From NCBI GenBank assembly GCA_023428065.1, contig JAEYZI010000075.1, positions 1-35,314 of the forward strand: a stretch of DNA of 35,314 nt, given 5' to 3'. Made by a program: the position numbers and the translations under genes. Shown here piece by piece: positions 15,048 through 22,390 of the stretch; positions within the stretch are counted from its first letter, which is position 1, and every line of letters begins with the position of its first letter. A model generated the notes under the pieces. That model was given only the letters and a program-made list of their open reading frames with translations. It was not told the origin of the DNA and made no database searches. The DNA is from Actinomycetes bacterium. GTDB taxonomy: Bacteria; Actinomycetota; Actinomycetes; Actinomycetales; Microbacteriaceae.

Positions 15048-15836
15048 TCAGGCGCGCAGCGCCGCGATGAGCCTCAGGATCGTCGGCGCGTCCTCGACGG
15101 CCTTCTCGGGCGACTCCGGCGCGAACGACGCGATCGTGGCTCCCGCGAGCGGGAGGCGGGCGAGGAGCGCCTTGACGGCGGCGACGAGCTGGGTCGCGGT
15201 GAGGCCGAAGGGGATCGGCTCGAGCAGACCATCGAACTCGGCGGGGTCGAGCACGTCGAGGTCGACATGCACGTAGACGCGGCGCGCACCGGTCGCGGCC
15301 ACGGCGTCCGCGAGGGCCTCGGCGTCGGCGAGCGACGTGATATCGAGCGAGGCGACGCCCTTCTCCCGCGCGAAGTCCTCCTCGCCCGGATCCCACTCCC
15401 GGGCACCCGCGAGGATCACGCGCGACGGGTCGACGGCGCCCTCCTCGATGAGCGAGGCGAGCACCATGCCGCCGAAGGCGCCGGAGGGCGAGGTGGAAGG
15501 CGTATTGAGGTCGGGGTGCGCGTCGAACCAGACGAGGGCGAGGTCGTCGCCCGCGACGTGGCGCACGGCCGCTGCCGAGACGCCGCAGTCGCCGCCGATG
15601 ACGACGGCCGCGTCGTCGAGCTCCGCGAGCGTGTCCGCGAGACGCTCGCGCACGAGCTGGAGGGAACCGTAGCGGGCGACCCCCGTGCCCTGCTCGTCGC
15701 CGGCCTCGAGCGGCACCGGCACCTCGCGCGTCGAGCTCGCGGGGAGGTCGGAGCGGATGGCCTCCGCCCCCTCGGCGAGCCGCATCGCGCGACTCGACGG
15801 TGATCCCTGCCACTGCGGGACGACGACGAAGGTCAT
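15048..15836 (-). CDS. Arginase/agmatinase-family ureohydrolase
   Basis: A 262-residue member of the ureohydrolase fold. Metal-site motifs are GGDCG (81-85), WFDAHPDLNTP (103-113) and HVDLDVLDP (190-198). The known family uses two Mn ions bound by one His and several Asp; here the first-motif His is Cys84, while Asp105, His107, Asp109, Asp192 and Asp194 are kept. Substrate could be arginine, agmatine, formiminoglutamate or another guanidino compound; the short length and lack of a dedicated operon leave it open. The ATG has CCGGAG upstream. Its promoter seems to lie in a palindrome at 15876-15890. Confidence 0.85.
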   Translation of the reverse strand: MTFVVVPQWQGSPSSRAMRLAEGAEAIRSDLPASSTREVPVPLEAGDEQGTGVARYGSLQLVRERLADTLAELDDAAVVIGGDCGVSAAAVRHVAGDDLALVWFDAHPDLNTPSTSPSGAFGGMVLASLIEEGAVDPSRVILAGAREWDPGEEDFAREKGVASLDITSLADAEALADAVAATGARRVYVHVDLDVLDPAEFDGLLEPIPFGLTATQLVAAVKALLARLPLAGATIASFAPESPEKAVEDAPTILRLIAALRA

Positions 15837-15875
15837 GCGGGCTCCGGTCTCCCGCGCGCCCACGCGCGCGATGCT

Positions 15876-15890
15876 CCGAATCCTATTCGG
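15876..15890. promoter_or_regulatory. Palindrome overlapping the arginase-family promoter
   Basis: CCGAAT, 3 nt, ATTCGG form a perfect inverted repeat. On the minus strand it contains TAGGAT (15880-15885), a good -10, about 44 nt before the ATG at 15836. It also covers the stop codon of the sigma-factor partner gene. A second hairpin, CGCGCG with a 4-nt loop (15853-15868), follows in the leader. It may be an operator or an end-of-operon hairpin. Confidence 0.45.
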
Positions 15891-16593
15891 CTGTCGTCGG
15901 CAGGACCGTGAGCTCGCCGATCGTCCCGCCCGCATCGCGCCACACCGTCCCGTCGGCGGAGGCGAGCCCGCCCTCGGCGACGAGCTCGTAGTCGCCGGGG
16001 GCGAGTCTGGCCGGATCCGCCGCACCGTCCACGGGGCAGGCGTGCAGCTCGAGTTCGAGCGGGACGTCGGCCGCGCCGGCCGCGACCGGCACCTCGCCCG
16101 CGCCGGCGGCCTCCGCGAACCCCGCGACACGACCGTCGCGCACGAGGACGAGCGAGATGCGCAGCGTCGCGGGTGAGGGATCCAGGGCGTCCGCCGCGAT
16201 CGTGACGGTCGTGCCGAGGCGCACCGTCGTCGTCTCGGCCGTCACGGTGCCCACACCGAGCACCGCCGACGGCCCCGCGGCGAGCTCCGCGCCGCACTCC
16301 GTCCGGGCGCGCAGCGTGCTCCCGGCGTCTTCCTCGTCGGCGGGCGCGTCCATCGACTCGGGGGCGAGGGCCGCGCCGCCGCTGTCGCTCGCGCCCATGG
16401 GGCCCATGGCGCCGATCCCCGCCGCGACGGGCACGATGACGGCGAGCGCCGAGAGGCCCCCCAGCGCACCGAGCGCGAGGCGCTTCGGCCGCCGACGGGC
16501 GCGCGCGAGCCGGATGACACGGTCGGCGTCGAGACGGGTTCCGCCCTCGCCCTCCCCGCGCAGAAGGGCGCGCAGCTCAGATTCGCTGGGCAC
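15883..16593 (-). CDS. Single-pass membrane protein, probable anti-sigma partner
   Basis: A 236-residue protein: a charged cytoplasmic N-terminus of about 35 residues, one membrane span (LALGALGGLSALAVIVPVAAG), and an outside domain rich in Ala, Gly and Thr with two Cys (TECGAEL and LHACPVD) that may form a disulfide. No anti-sigma zinc motif is visible. The evidence for an anti-sigma role is position only: its GTG start lies inside the end of the ECF sigma gene with a 17-nt overlap and its own GGAAGGAGG. It could instead be a sensor or an unrelated envelope protein. Confidence 0.6.
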   Translation of the reverse strand: MPSESELRALLRGEGEGGTRLDADRVIRLARARRRPKRLALGALGGLSALAVIVPVAAGIGAMGPMGASDSGGAALAPESMDAPADEEDAGSTLRARTECGAELAAGPSAVLGVGTVTAETTTVRLGTTVTIAADALDPSPATLRISLVLVRDGRVAGFAEAAGAGEVPVAAGAADVPLELELHACPVDGAADPARLAPGDYELVAEGGLASADGTVWRDAGGTIGELTVLPTTAE

Positions 16594-17206
16594 GATCGCC
16601 CTCCTTCCGATCGGAGTCGCGCTGCCCGCTCCGGGGGAGCGACGGCGTGCGCAGCGGTGTCGTGCCGGTTCCCGGCCGCGCCCCGCCCGGGCCGAGGCGA
16701 TCCGCGGCGGTGCCGTCGTCCGCGAGGGCGATCGCCATCTTGGCGAGGCCGTCGCTCAGGTAGCGCTTCACGGCGCCCGAGCTGATGCCGAGCGCCTCGG
16801 CGATGTCGTCGACCTTGAGGTCGTCGTAATAGCGCAGCACGAGGCACGCCCGCTCGCGCGGGCTGAGCTTGCGCAGCTCGCTGTGCACGTCGAGTCGCAG
16901 CTCGGTCGCGGCATCCGGGGAGGGGAGCTCGTCGGGCTCGTACTGGGTGGGGGCGACGCGCCGCCAGCGGGTCACCCGCCGCCCGCGGTCGACGGAGGCG
17001 TTGAGGATCGCGCGCCGCACGTACGACTCGGCGCTCGCGACGGTGAAGCCGTTGCGCAGCCGCCCGAAGGTGCGTACGAGGGCGTCCTGCACGAGGTCGG
17101 CCGCGTCGTCCGCGCTTCCCGTCAGGAGCGTCGCGTAGCGCAGGAGTGCGTCGCCGCGCTCGGCGACGAGTTGCGTCACGACGCGTTCCCAGTGCGCTTC
17201 GGCCAC
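16577..17206 (-). CDS. RNA polymerase ECF-type sigma factor (SigE-family)
   Basis: A 209-residue sigma-70 relative with regions 2 and 4 only. Region 2 is around LLRYATLLTGSADDAADLV and ALVRTFGRL; region 4 is LSPRERACLVLRYYDDLKVD then IAEALGISSGAVKRYLSDGL, the helix-turn-helix that reads the -35. About 45 polar residues follow region 4, longer than usual. The GTG start is preceded by GGAGGGAGG. A TACCGT (17236-17241) in the tail of the glycerate kinase gene could be its -10. It probably directs an envelope response together with the membrane protein encoded next. Confidence 0.9.
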   Translation of the reverse strand: MAEAHWERVVTQLVAERGDALLRYATLLTGSADDAADLVQDALVRTFGRLRNGFTVASAESYVRRAILNASVDRGRRVTRWRRVAPTQYEPDELPSPDAATELRLDVHSELRKLSPRERACLVLRYYDDLKVDDIAEALGISSGAVKRYLSDGLAKMAIALADDGTAADRLGPGGARPGTGTTPLRTPSLPRSGQRDSDRKEGDRAQRI

Positions 17207-17227
17207 GGCGTCCTCCCTCCTATCTCT

Positions 17228-18346
17228 TCAGACGGACGGTAGCGGCGAAACGTTGCCCCCGGGGGCGAGGCGTTCCGCGAGTTCGGCGCCCGCGCGCTCG
17301 AGCAGGCGCAGCGCATCCGTCATCGCGGCCGCACGGGAGCCCGCCAGCTCGACGAGCGAGACGTGCTCTCTCCCGGATGCGGCGCCCGAGTCGATCGAGC
17401 CCGCGACGAGCGCGACGGGCACGCGTGCCGTGTCGGCCCGGCGCATGATCGCGCCCGCGACCTTGCCCGTCGCCGTCGCCGCGTCGATCCGCCCCTCGCC
17501 CGTCACGACGAGGTCGGCTTCGGCGATCGCGGCGTCGAGCCCGGTGAGCGCCGAGACGGCGGCGGACCCGGATGCGACCCGGGCGCTCCACGCCGTCACG
17601 AGTCCGTAGGCGGTGCCGCCCGCGACCCCCGCTCCCGGCGCGTCGGGGTCGCCCCCGAGTCGCGTCGCGAGTCGGCCGAGCGCCGCGTCGAGCGTGCGCA
17701 CGTCGTCGGGAGTCGCCCCCTTCTGCGGCCCGAACACGGATGCCGCCCCGCGCGGGCCGGTGAGCGGCGCGTCGACGTCGCACCACAGCTCGAGCTCCGC
17801 CGGGGGAGTGCGCAACCCGGAGAGGTCGACGCGATCGAGGCGAGCGAGCGCGGCCCCACCGCCCGCCAGTTCCCGCCCCTCGGCGTCGAGGAAGCGCGCC
17901 CCGAGTGCGGCGAGGGCGCCCGTGCCCCCGTCGGTCGACGCGGAGCCTCCGAGACCCACGATCACCCGTTCCGCGCCCGCATCGAGGACGCGCGCGAGCA
18001 GCTCGCCGAGGCCGCGCGTCGATGCGCCGAGCGGGTCGGGGCGCGCCATCCGCGACAGCCCGACGCAGTCGGCGAGCTCGACGAGGGCGCGTCCGTCGGG
18101 CAGCTCGAGCCAGCGGCCGGGTGCGGGCTCGCCGCCGGCTCCCGTCACCTGACCCGCGTCGCGCAGCACGGCGTCCGGGATCGCCTCGGCGACGACGTCG
18201 AGCGTGCCGACGCCGCCGTCGGCCTGCGGCAGCACGCGCACCTCGTCGAGGGGGCGCGCCGAGTGCCAGCCGCGCGCGATCGCGGCCGCGGCATCCCGCG
18301 CCGAGCACGAGCCGGTGAAGGAATCGGGGGCCACGACGATGCGCAT
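17228..18346 (-). CDS. Glycerate kinase (GlxK/GarK family)
   Basis: A 372-residue enzyme that phosphorylates D-glycerate with ATP, feeding glycolysis. The start MRIVVAPDSFTGSCSARDAA, then PQADGGVGTLDVV, GLGGSASTDGGTGALAALG and FGPQKGAT are family landmarks. Length is normal. I chose the ATG at 18346; longer in-frame starts would reach into the tRNA gene. There is no ribosome site: only 10 nt separate the ATG from the tRNA CCA end, and a CACACT ends 6 nt before it. Other glyoxylate or glycerate genes are not nearby. Confidence 0.93.
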   Translation of the reverse strand: MRIVVAPDSFTGSCSARDAAAAIARGWHSARPLDEVRVLPQADGGVGTLDVVAEAIPDAVLRDAGQVTGAGGEPAPGRWLELPDGRALVELADCVGLSRMARPDPLGASTRGLGELLARVLDAGAERVIVGLGGSASTDGGTGALAALGARFLDAEGRELAGGGAALARLDRVDLSGLRTPPAELELWCDVDAPLTGPRGAASVFGPQKGATPDDVRTLDAALGRLATRLGGDPDAPGAGVAGGTAYGLVTAWSARVASGSAAVSALTGLDAAIAEADLVVTGEGRIDAATATGKVAGAIMRRADTARVPVALVAGSIDSGAASGREHVSLVELAGSRAAAMTDALRLLERAGAELAERLAPGGNVSPLPSV

Positions 18347-18356
18347 GCCCCCAGTG

Positions 18357-18432
18357 TGGTGCCCTCGACACGATTCGAACGTGCGACTTCTTCCTCCGGA
18401 GGGAAGCGCTCTATCCACTGAGCTACGAGGGC
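18357..18432 (-). tRNA. tRNA-Arg (anticodon CCG)
   Basis: A 76-nt cloverleaf with encoded CCA. Acceptor arms GCCCTCG and CGAGGGC pair perfectly; D arm is AGCTCAGTGGATAGAGC; anticodon arm is CTTCC, loop CTCCGGA, GGAAG, giving anticodon CCG that reads CGG; the T arm contains GTTCGAATC. The 3' ACCA runs to 18357. On the minus strand TAGCCT (18442-18447) ends 9 nt before the mature 5' end and is a likely -10. The gene lies 1.5 kb from argS. Confidence 0.97.
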
Positions 18433-18440
18433 GCGGCCCC

Positions 18441-18447
18441 TAGGCTA
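18441..18447. promoter_or_regulatory. Overlapping divergent -10 boxes (tRNA-Arg / transglutaminase leader)
   Basis: The 7 bases TAGGCTA hold TAGGCT on the plus strand (18441-18446), 6 nt before the ATG at 18453, and TAGCCT on the minus strand (18442-18447), 9 nt before tRNA-Arg. Polymerase cannot open both at once, so the two promoters should compete. CTGAGC (18418-18423) is at -35 spacing (17 bp) for the plus promoter and lies inside the tRNA. Confidence 0.5.
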
Positions 18448-18452
18448 TCAGC

Positions 18453-18488
18453 ATGCCGACCGCCCCCTCCGCCGACAGACGCCCATGA
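18453..18488 (+). CDS. Leaderless mini-ORF overlapping the transglutaminase start
   Basis: An 11-codon frame, MPTAPSADRRP, whose ATG follows a TAGGCT -10 by 6 nt. Its TGA overlaps the ATG of the next gene (ATGA), which has no Shine-Dalgarno. The layout is the same as at 5295-5324. A single missing base in the CCCCC run (18463-18467) would instead join the frames, so read support matters. Confidence 0.4.
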   Translation: MPTAPSADRRP

Positions 18489-19285
18489 CGCTGCGGCGCG
18501 ACGTGCGGGCCAGCCTGACCTTCCAGGTCGTCGATCCCACCGCGTTCGCGCTCGCGCTCGCCGTCGCCGAGGGGGTGCCGACGACGGTCGAGACCCTCCG
18601 CGTGTCGCTCGGCGGCGATCCTGTGGCACCCCGCCCGCTCGCGGATGTGCACGGCACGAGGCTTGACCTCTTCGAGACGACGGAGGGGGTGCTGCAGGTC
18701 GACTACACGGCGACCGTCACGGGCCGCGCCGCCCCGGCACCCGTCGACCCGCTCGACGCCGTCGTCTACCTGCGTCCGAGCCGCTACGTGCAGTCGGATG
18801 CGCTCACCCCGTTCGCGCGCGACACCTTCCCTGGCCTCGAGGGCTGGCCGCTCGCCCGGGCGGTGGGGGACTGGGTGCACGAGAGGCTGCGCTACGACGG
18901 GGCCGCCACCTCGCCGACGGGCGGCGCGCTCGAGACGATCGAGACGGGTGCGGGCGTGTGCCGCGACTTCGCCCACGTGACGGCCGCGCTCCTGCGCGCG
19001 CTCGACCACCCCGCGCGGCTCGTCTCGGTCTACGCCCCGCAGCTCGAGCCCATGGACCTGCACGCCGTCGTCGAGGTGCTCGTCGAGGGGCGCTGGGTCG
19101 TCGTGGACGCCACCCGCCTCGCCCCGCGCACGGGACTCGTGCGCATCGCGACGGGACGCGACGCCGCCGACACCGCATTCGAGACCAACACGCTCGCCGA
19201 TGTCGAGCTGCTCGCGATGTCGATCGACGCGCGCGCCGACGAGGAGTTCGTCGACGACCACACGGAGCCCGTCGAGCTCCGCTGA
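18485..19285 (+). CDS. Transglutaminase-like domain protein
   Basis: A 266-residue protein of the bacterial transglutaminase-like (cysteine protease fold) family. GAGVCRDFAHVTAALLRAL near residues 155-173 carries the catalytic Cys; DLHAVVEVLVEGRWVVVDAT near residues 190-209 carries the His and Asp. The N-terminal 130 residues form a beta-rich domain typical of this group. Family members are thought to act as proteases or amidases rather than crosslinkers; the target is unknown. There is no signal peptide, so it is probably cytoplasmic. Translation seems coupled to an 11-codon leader. Its stop and the facing lipoprotein's stop share the palindrome TGAGCTCA. Confidence 0.85.
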   Translation: MTLRRDVRASLTFQVVDPTAFALALAVAEGVPTTVETLRVSLGGDPVAPRPLADVHGTRLDLFETTEGVLQVDYTATVTGRAAPAPVDPLDAVVYLRPSRYVQSDALTPFARDTFPGLEGWPLARAVGDWVHERLRYDGAATSPTGGALETIETGAGVCRDFAHVTAALLRALDHPARLVSVYAPQLEPMDLHAVVEVLVEGRWVVVDATRLAPRTGLVRIATGRDAADTAFETNTLADVELLAMSIDARADEEFVDDHTEPVELR

Positions 19286-19287
19286 GC

Positions 19288-19863
19288 TCAGGGGAGTGCG
19301 GAGAGGGCCGCGTCGACGAGCGGCTCGGCGTCCTCCGGCGTGGCGAAGTACGGCGACCGCGCGACGACCCAGTAGGAGCCCTCGGTCGCCGTCGCCTCGC
19401 CGACGCCGCCGACCACCCGGAACCACCCGAAACCGGTTCCCGAGCCGGAGGCGGCCTCCGCCTCCTTCGCCTCGAGCGCGGCCGGGTCGAGCGCGGCCAC
19501 CGAGATGTCGATCGTGCCGCCGCTCGTGTCGTTCTGCCAACGGCACGCCGTGCCCTGCGCGTCGACGGCCGTGCGCGCGGGCGTGCCCGACTCCGGCGAC
19601 CACCCGGTCAGCAGGCTGAAGTTGGGGTTGAAGTCGTACATCGCCTGCGGCGTGACGAGCGCGTCGCACGCGATCGAGACCGGCGTCGAGCCCGGGGCGC
19701 TCGGAGAAGCAGACGGCTCCGCGCTCGCCGAAGGCGAGGGCGACGCGCTCGGGCTGCCGCTGCCATCCGGGGTCGGCGTGGGCTGCGGCACGGTGCACGC
19801 CGTCAAGAGCGCGGCGGCGGCGAGCAGGGCGGATGCGGACAGCACGAGCGGAAGACGGCGCAT
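19288..19863 (-). CDS. Lipoprotein with Ser/Pro-rich linker, function unknown
   Basis: A 191-residue secreted protein. MRRLPLVLSASALLAAAALL is a signal sequence ending in the lipobox LTAC, so Cys23 should be lipidated and anchor the protein outside the membrane. About 35 residues of Ser, Pro, Ala and Thr follow as a flexible spacer. The remaining 130-residue domain has two Cys (SIACDAL and TACRW), possibly disulfide-linked, and a Trp/Tyr-rich end. I do not recognise the family. Before the ATG, GAGAAT ends 6 nt upstream, a weaker version of the leaderless pattern. Confidence 0.75.
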   Translation of the reverse strand: MRRLPLVLSASALLAAAALLTACTVPQPTPTPDGSGSPSASPSPSASAEPSASPSAPGSTPVSIACDALVTPQAMYDFNPNFSLLTGWSPESGTPARTAVDAQGTACRWQNDTSGGTIDISVAALDPAALEAKEAEAASGSGTGFGWFRVVGGVGEATATEGSYWVVARSPYFATPEDAEPLVDAALSALP

Positions 19864-19932
19864 GGGGCCATTCTCGCCCGCCGGGGGTGCGGGCCCCGGG
19901 AGCGACGGGCCGGACGACTAGGATCGAACCTC

Positions 19933-21594
19933 GTGAATCCCGCCGAACTCGCCGCCGTCCTGCTCGACCTCGTGCGCCGGGCGGCCGCGGACCGCGGCAC
20001 CGATCCCGGCGACATCGCGCCGGAGGACGTCACCCTCGAGCGCCCGCGCAACCGCGACCACGGCGACTGGGCCTCCAATGTCGCGCTCAAGCTCGGCAAG
20101 CGCATCGGCGTCCCGCCGCGTGAGCTCGCCGAGGCGCTCGCCGCCGCTCTCCTCGAGGTCGACGGCGTCGCCTCGACCGAGGTCGCGGGTCCCGGCTTCC
20201 TCAACATCACGCTCGACGCGGCCGCCGCCGGCGCCCTCGCGGCGAGCATCCTCGACGCGGGCGAGGCCTACGGTCGCGGCACCCTCTACGACGGGGTGCG
20301 CATCAACCTCGAGTTCGTGTCGGCGAACCCCACGGGCCCCATCCACATCGGCGGCACCCGCTGGGCCGCGGTCGGCGACAGCCTCGCGCGGCTCATGGAG
20401 GCCCAGGGCGGCCTCGTCACGCGCGAGTACTACTTCAACGACCACGGCGCCCAGATCGACCGCTTCGCGCGCAGCCTCGTCGCCGCCCACCGGGGCGAGC
20501 CCGCCCCCGAGGACGGCTACGGCGGCGCCTACATCCTCGACATCGCGGCCCGCGTCGAGCAGGACTACCCCGGCGATCTCGACGCGCTCCCGCGCGACGA
20601 GCAGCAGGAGGTCTTCCGCGAGCTCGGCGTCGCGCAGATGTTCGGCGAGATCAAGGCGAGCCTGCACGACTTCGGCGTCGACTTCGACGTCTACTTCCAC
20701 GAGAACTCGCTCCACGAGTCCGGCGCCGTCGAGCGCGCCGTCGCGCGCCTGCGCGAGCTCGGCCACATCTACGAGGCCGACGGCGCGACATGGCTGCGCA
20801 CGACGGAGTTCGGCGACGACAAGGACCGCGTCGTCATCAAGTCGGACGGCGAGCCCGCCTACATCTCGGGCGATCTCGCCTACTACCTCGACAAGCGGGA
20901 ACGCGGCTTCGAGCGCTGCATCATCATGCTCGGCGCCGACCACCACGGCTACGTCAAGCGCCTCATGGCGATGACGGCCGCGTTCGGCGACGTGCCCTAC
21001 GTCAACCTCGAGATCCTCATCGGCCAGCTCGTCAACCTCCTCAAGGACGGCGAACCGCTCCGGATGTCGAAGCGCGCGGGCACGGTCGTCACGATGGAGG
21101 ACCTCGTCGACGCGGTCGGCGTCGACGCCGCGCGCTACGCCCTCGTGCGCAGCTCGATCGACTCCAACATCGACATCGACCTCGATCTGCTCGCGAAGAA
21201 GACGAACGACAACCCCGTGTTCTACGTGCAGTACGCGCACTCCCGCACGCGCGCCGTCGCGCGCAACGCGGAGGCCGCGGGCATCACGCGCGACGACTTC
21301 GACCCCTCGCTCCTCGCGCACGAGACCGAGAGCGAGCTGCTCGGCGCACTCGCCGAGTTCCCGCGCATCACCCTGCAGGCGGTCGAGCTGCGCGAGCCGC
21401 ACCGCGTCGCCCGCTACCTCGAGGAGCTCGCGGGCTCCTACCACCGCTGGTACGGCGCGTGCCGGGTGATCCCGCTCGGCGACGACCCCGTCGAGGGCGT
21501 GCACCGCGCGCGACTCACCCTCAACGACGCCACCGGGCAGGTGCTGCGCAACGGCCTCGCGCTGCTCGGGGTGAGCGCGCCCGAGCGGATGTGA
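19933..21594 (+). CDS. argS: Arginyl-tRNA synthetase
   Basis: A 553-residue class I synthetase that charges tRNA-Arg. The N-terminal Add-1 domain is followed by SANPTGPIHIGGTR near residue 130 (HIGH motif in the HIGG form) and RMSKRAGT near residue 377 (KMSKS-like). The alpha-helical DALR anticodon-binding domain ends the protein (LAGSYHRWYG, then ATGQVLRNGLALLGV). The GTG start is chosen because the family N-terminus begins just after it and TAGGAT (19919-19924) ends 8 nt before it. It opens the long plus-strand block and is followed after 1 nt by the next gene. Confidence 0.97.
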   Translation: MNPAELAAVLLDLVRRAAADRGTDPGDIAPEDVTLERPRNRDHGDWASNVALKLGKRIGVPPRELAEALAAALLEVDGVASTEVAGPGFLNITLDAAAAGALAASILDAGEAYGRGTLYDGVRINLEFVSANPTGPIHIGGTRWAAVGDSLARLMEAQGGLVTREYYFNDHGAQIDRFARSLVAAHRGEPAPEDGYGGAYILDIAARVEQDYPGDLDALPRDEQQEVFRELGVAQMFGEIKASLHDFGVDFDVYFHENSLHESGAVERAVARLRELGHIYEADGATWLRTTEFGDDKDRVVIKSDGEPAYISGDLAYYLDKRERGFERCIIMLGADHHGYVKRLMAMTAAFGDVPYVNLEILIGQLVNLLKDGEPLRMSKRAGTVVTMEDLVDAVGVDAARYALVRSSIDSNIDIDLDLLAKKTNDNPVFYVQYAHSRTRAVARNAEAAGITRDDFDPSLLAHETESELLGALAEFPRITLQAVELREPHRVARYLEELAGSYHRWYGACRVIPLGDDPVEGVHRARLTLNDATGQVLRNGLALLGVSAPERM

Positions 21595-21595
21595 C

Positions 21596-22390
21596 ATGAC
21601 CGCCGCGCCCGCGACACCCGAGCCCGTGCGCCGGCGCCGCCGGGCGTGGCCGTGGGTGCTGCTCGTCGTCGGCGTGCTGCTCGTCGCCGCCGGTTTCGCG
21701 GCCGACGCGCTCGTGCGGGGTCTCGCGGAGCGTGCGATCGCCGAGCAGGTCTCGTCCGCGCTCGACGTGCCGCCCGGCACGGAGGTCACGGCGTCGATCG
21801 GCGGCGGTCCCGTGCTCGTTCAAGCCATCGCGGGCCAGCTCGAGCGGGTCGACGTCGACGTCCCCGCTCTCGCCCTCGGCCCGCTCACGGGCGACCTCGC
21901 GATCCTCGCGCAGGACGTCCCGTTCGACACCGCGGCCCCCACGCGTGCGCTCACCGTGCAGTACGCCGTCGCGGCCGACGCGCTCGCCGCCGTCGCCCCC
22001 GACGTGGCCGGCTTCGCCGTCGACAGCGTGACGATCGACGGGGGAGAGCTCGTCGCCACCGGCAGCATCTCGGTGTTCGGTGCGGCCCTTCCTCTCGGCA
22101 TCGGACTCACCCCCTCCGCGATCGACGGCGAGCTCGCCTTCGATCCCACGAGCATCCGGATCGGCGACGGCACCCTGACGGCCGCCCAGCTGCGCGCGGA
22201 TCCCGTGCTCGGCGGTCTCGCCGACGCGCTCCTGCAGCAGCGCCGGGTGTGCATCGCCGACGCGCTCCCGGCGGCGCTGCGACTCGATCGTCTCGCCGTC
22301 GAGGGCCGGAACCTCGTGGCGACCTTCGACGGCTCGGACGTCGCGATCGCGGGGGACGGCTTCCGCGAGAAGGGCGTGTGCCCCGCGTGA
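21596..22390 (+). CDS. DUF2993 (LmeA-like) membrane-anchored protein
   Basis: A 264-residue protein: a basic N-terminus (RRRRRAW), one membrane span (WVLLVVGVLLVAAGFAADAL), then an outside domain. The pattern EVTASIGGGPVLVQAIAGQL, then VDVPALALG fits DUF2993, whose mycobacterial member LmeA binds phospholipids and supports envelope glycolipid maturation. Here the role is only inferred from the fold. The ATG is 1 nt past the argS stop, and the stop overlaps the next GTG, so all three genes are translationally linked. Confidence 0.82.
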   Translation: MTAAPATPEPVRRRRRAWPWVLLVVGVLLVAAGFAADALVRGLAERAIAEQVSSALDVPPGTEVTASIGGGPVLVQAIAGQLERVDVDVPALALGPLTGDLAILAQDVPFDTAAPTRALTVQYAVAADALAAVAPDVAGFAVDSVTIDGGELVATGSISVFGAALPLGIGLTPSAIDGELAFDPTSIRIGDGTLTAAQLRADPVLGGLADALLQQRRVCIADALPAALRLDRLAVEGRNLVATFDGSDVAIAGDGFREKGVCPA

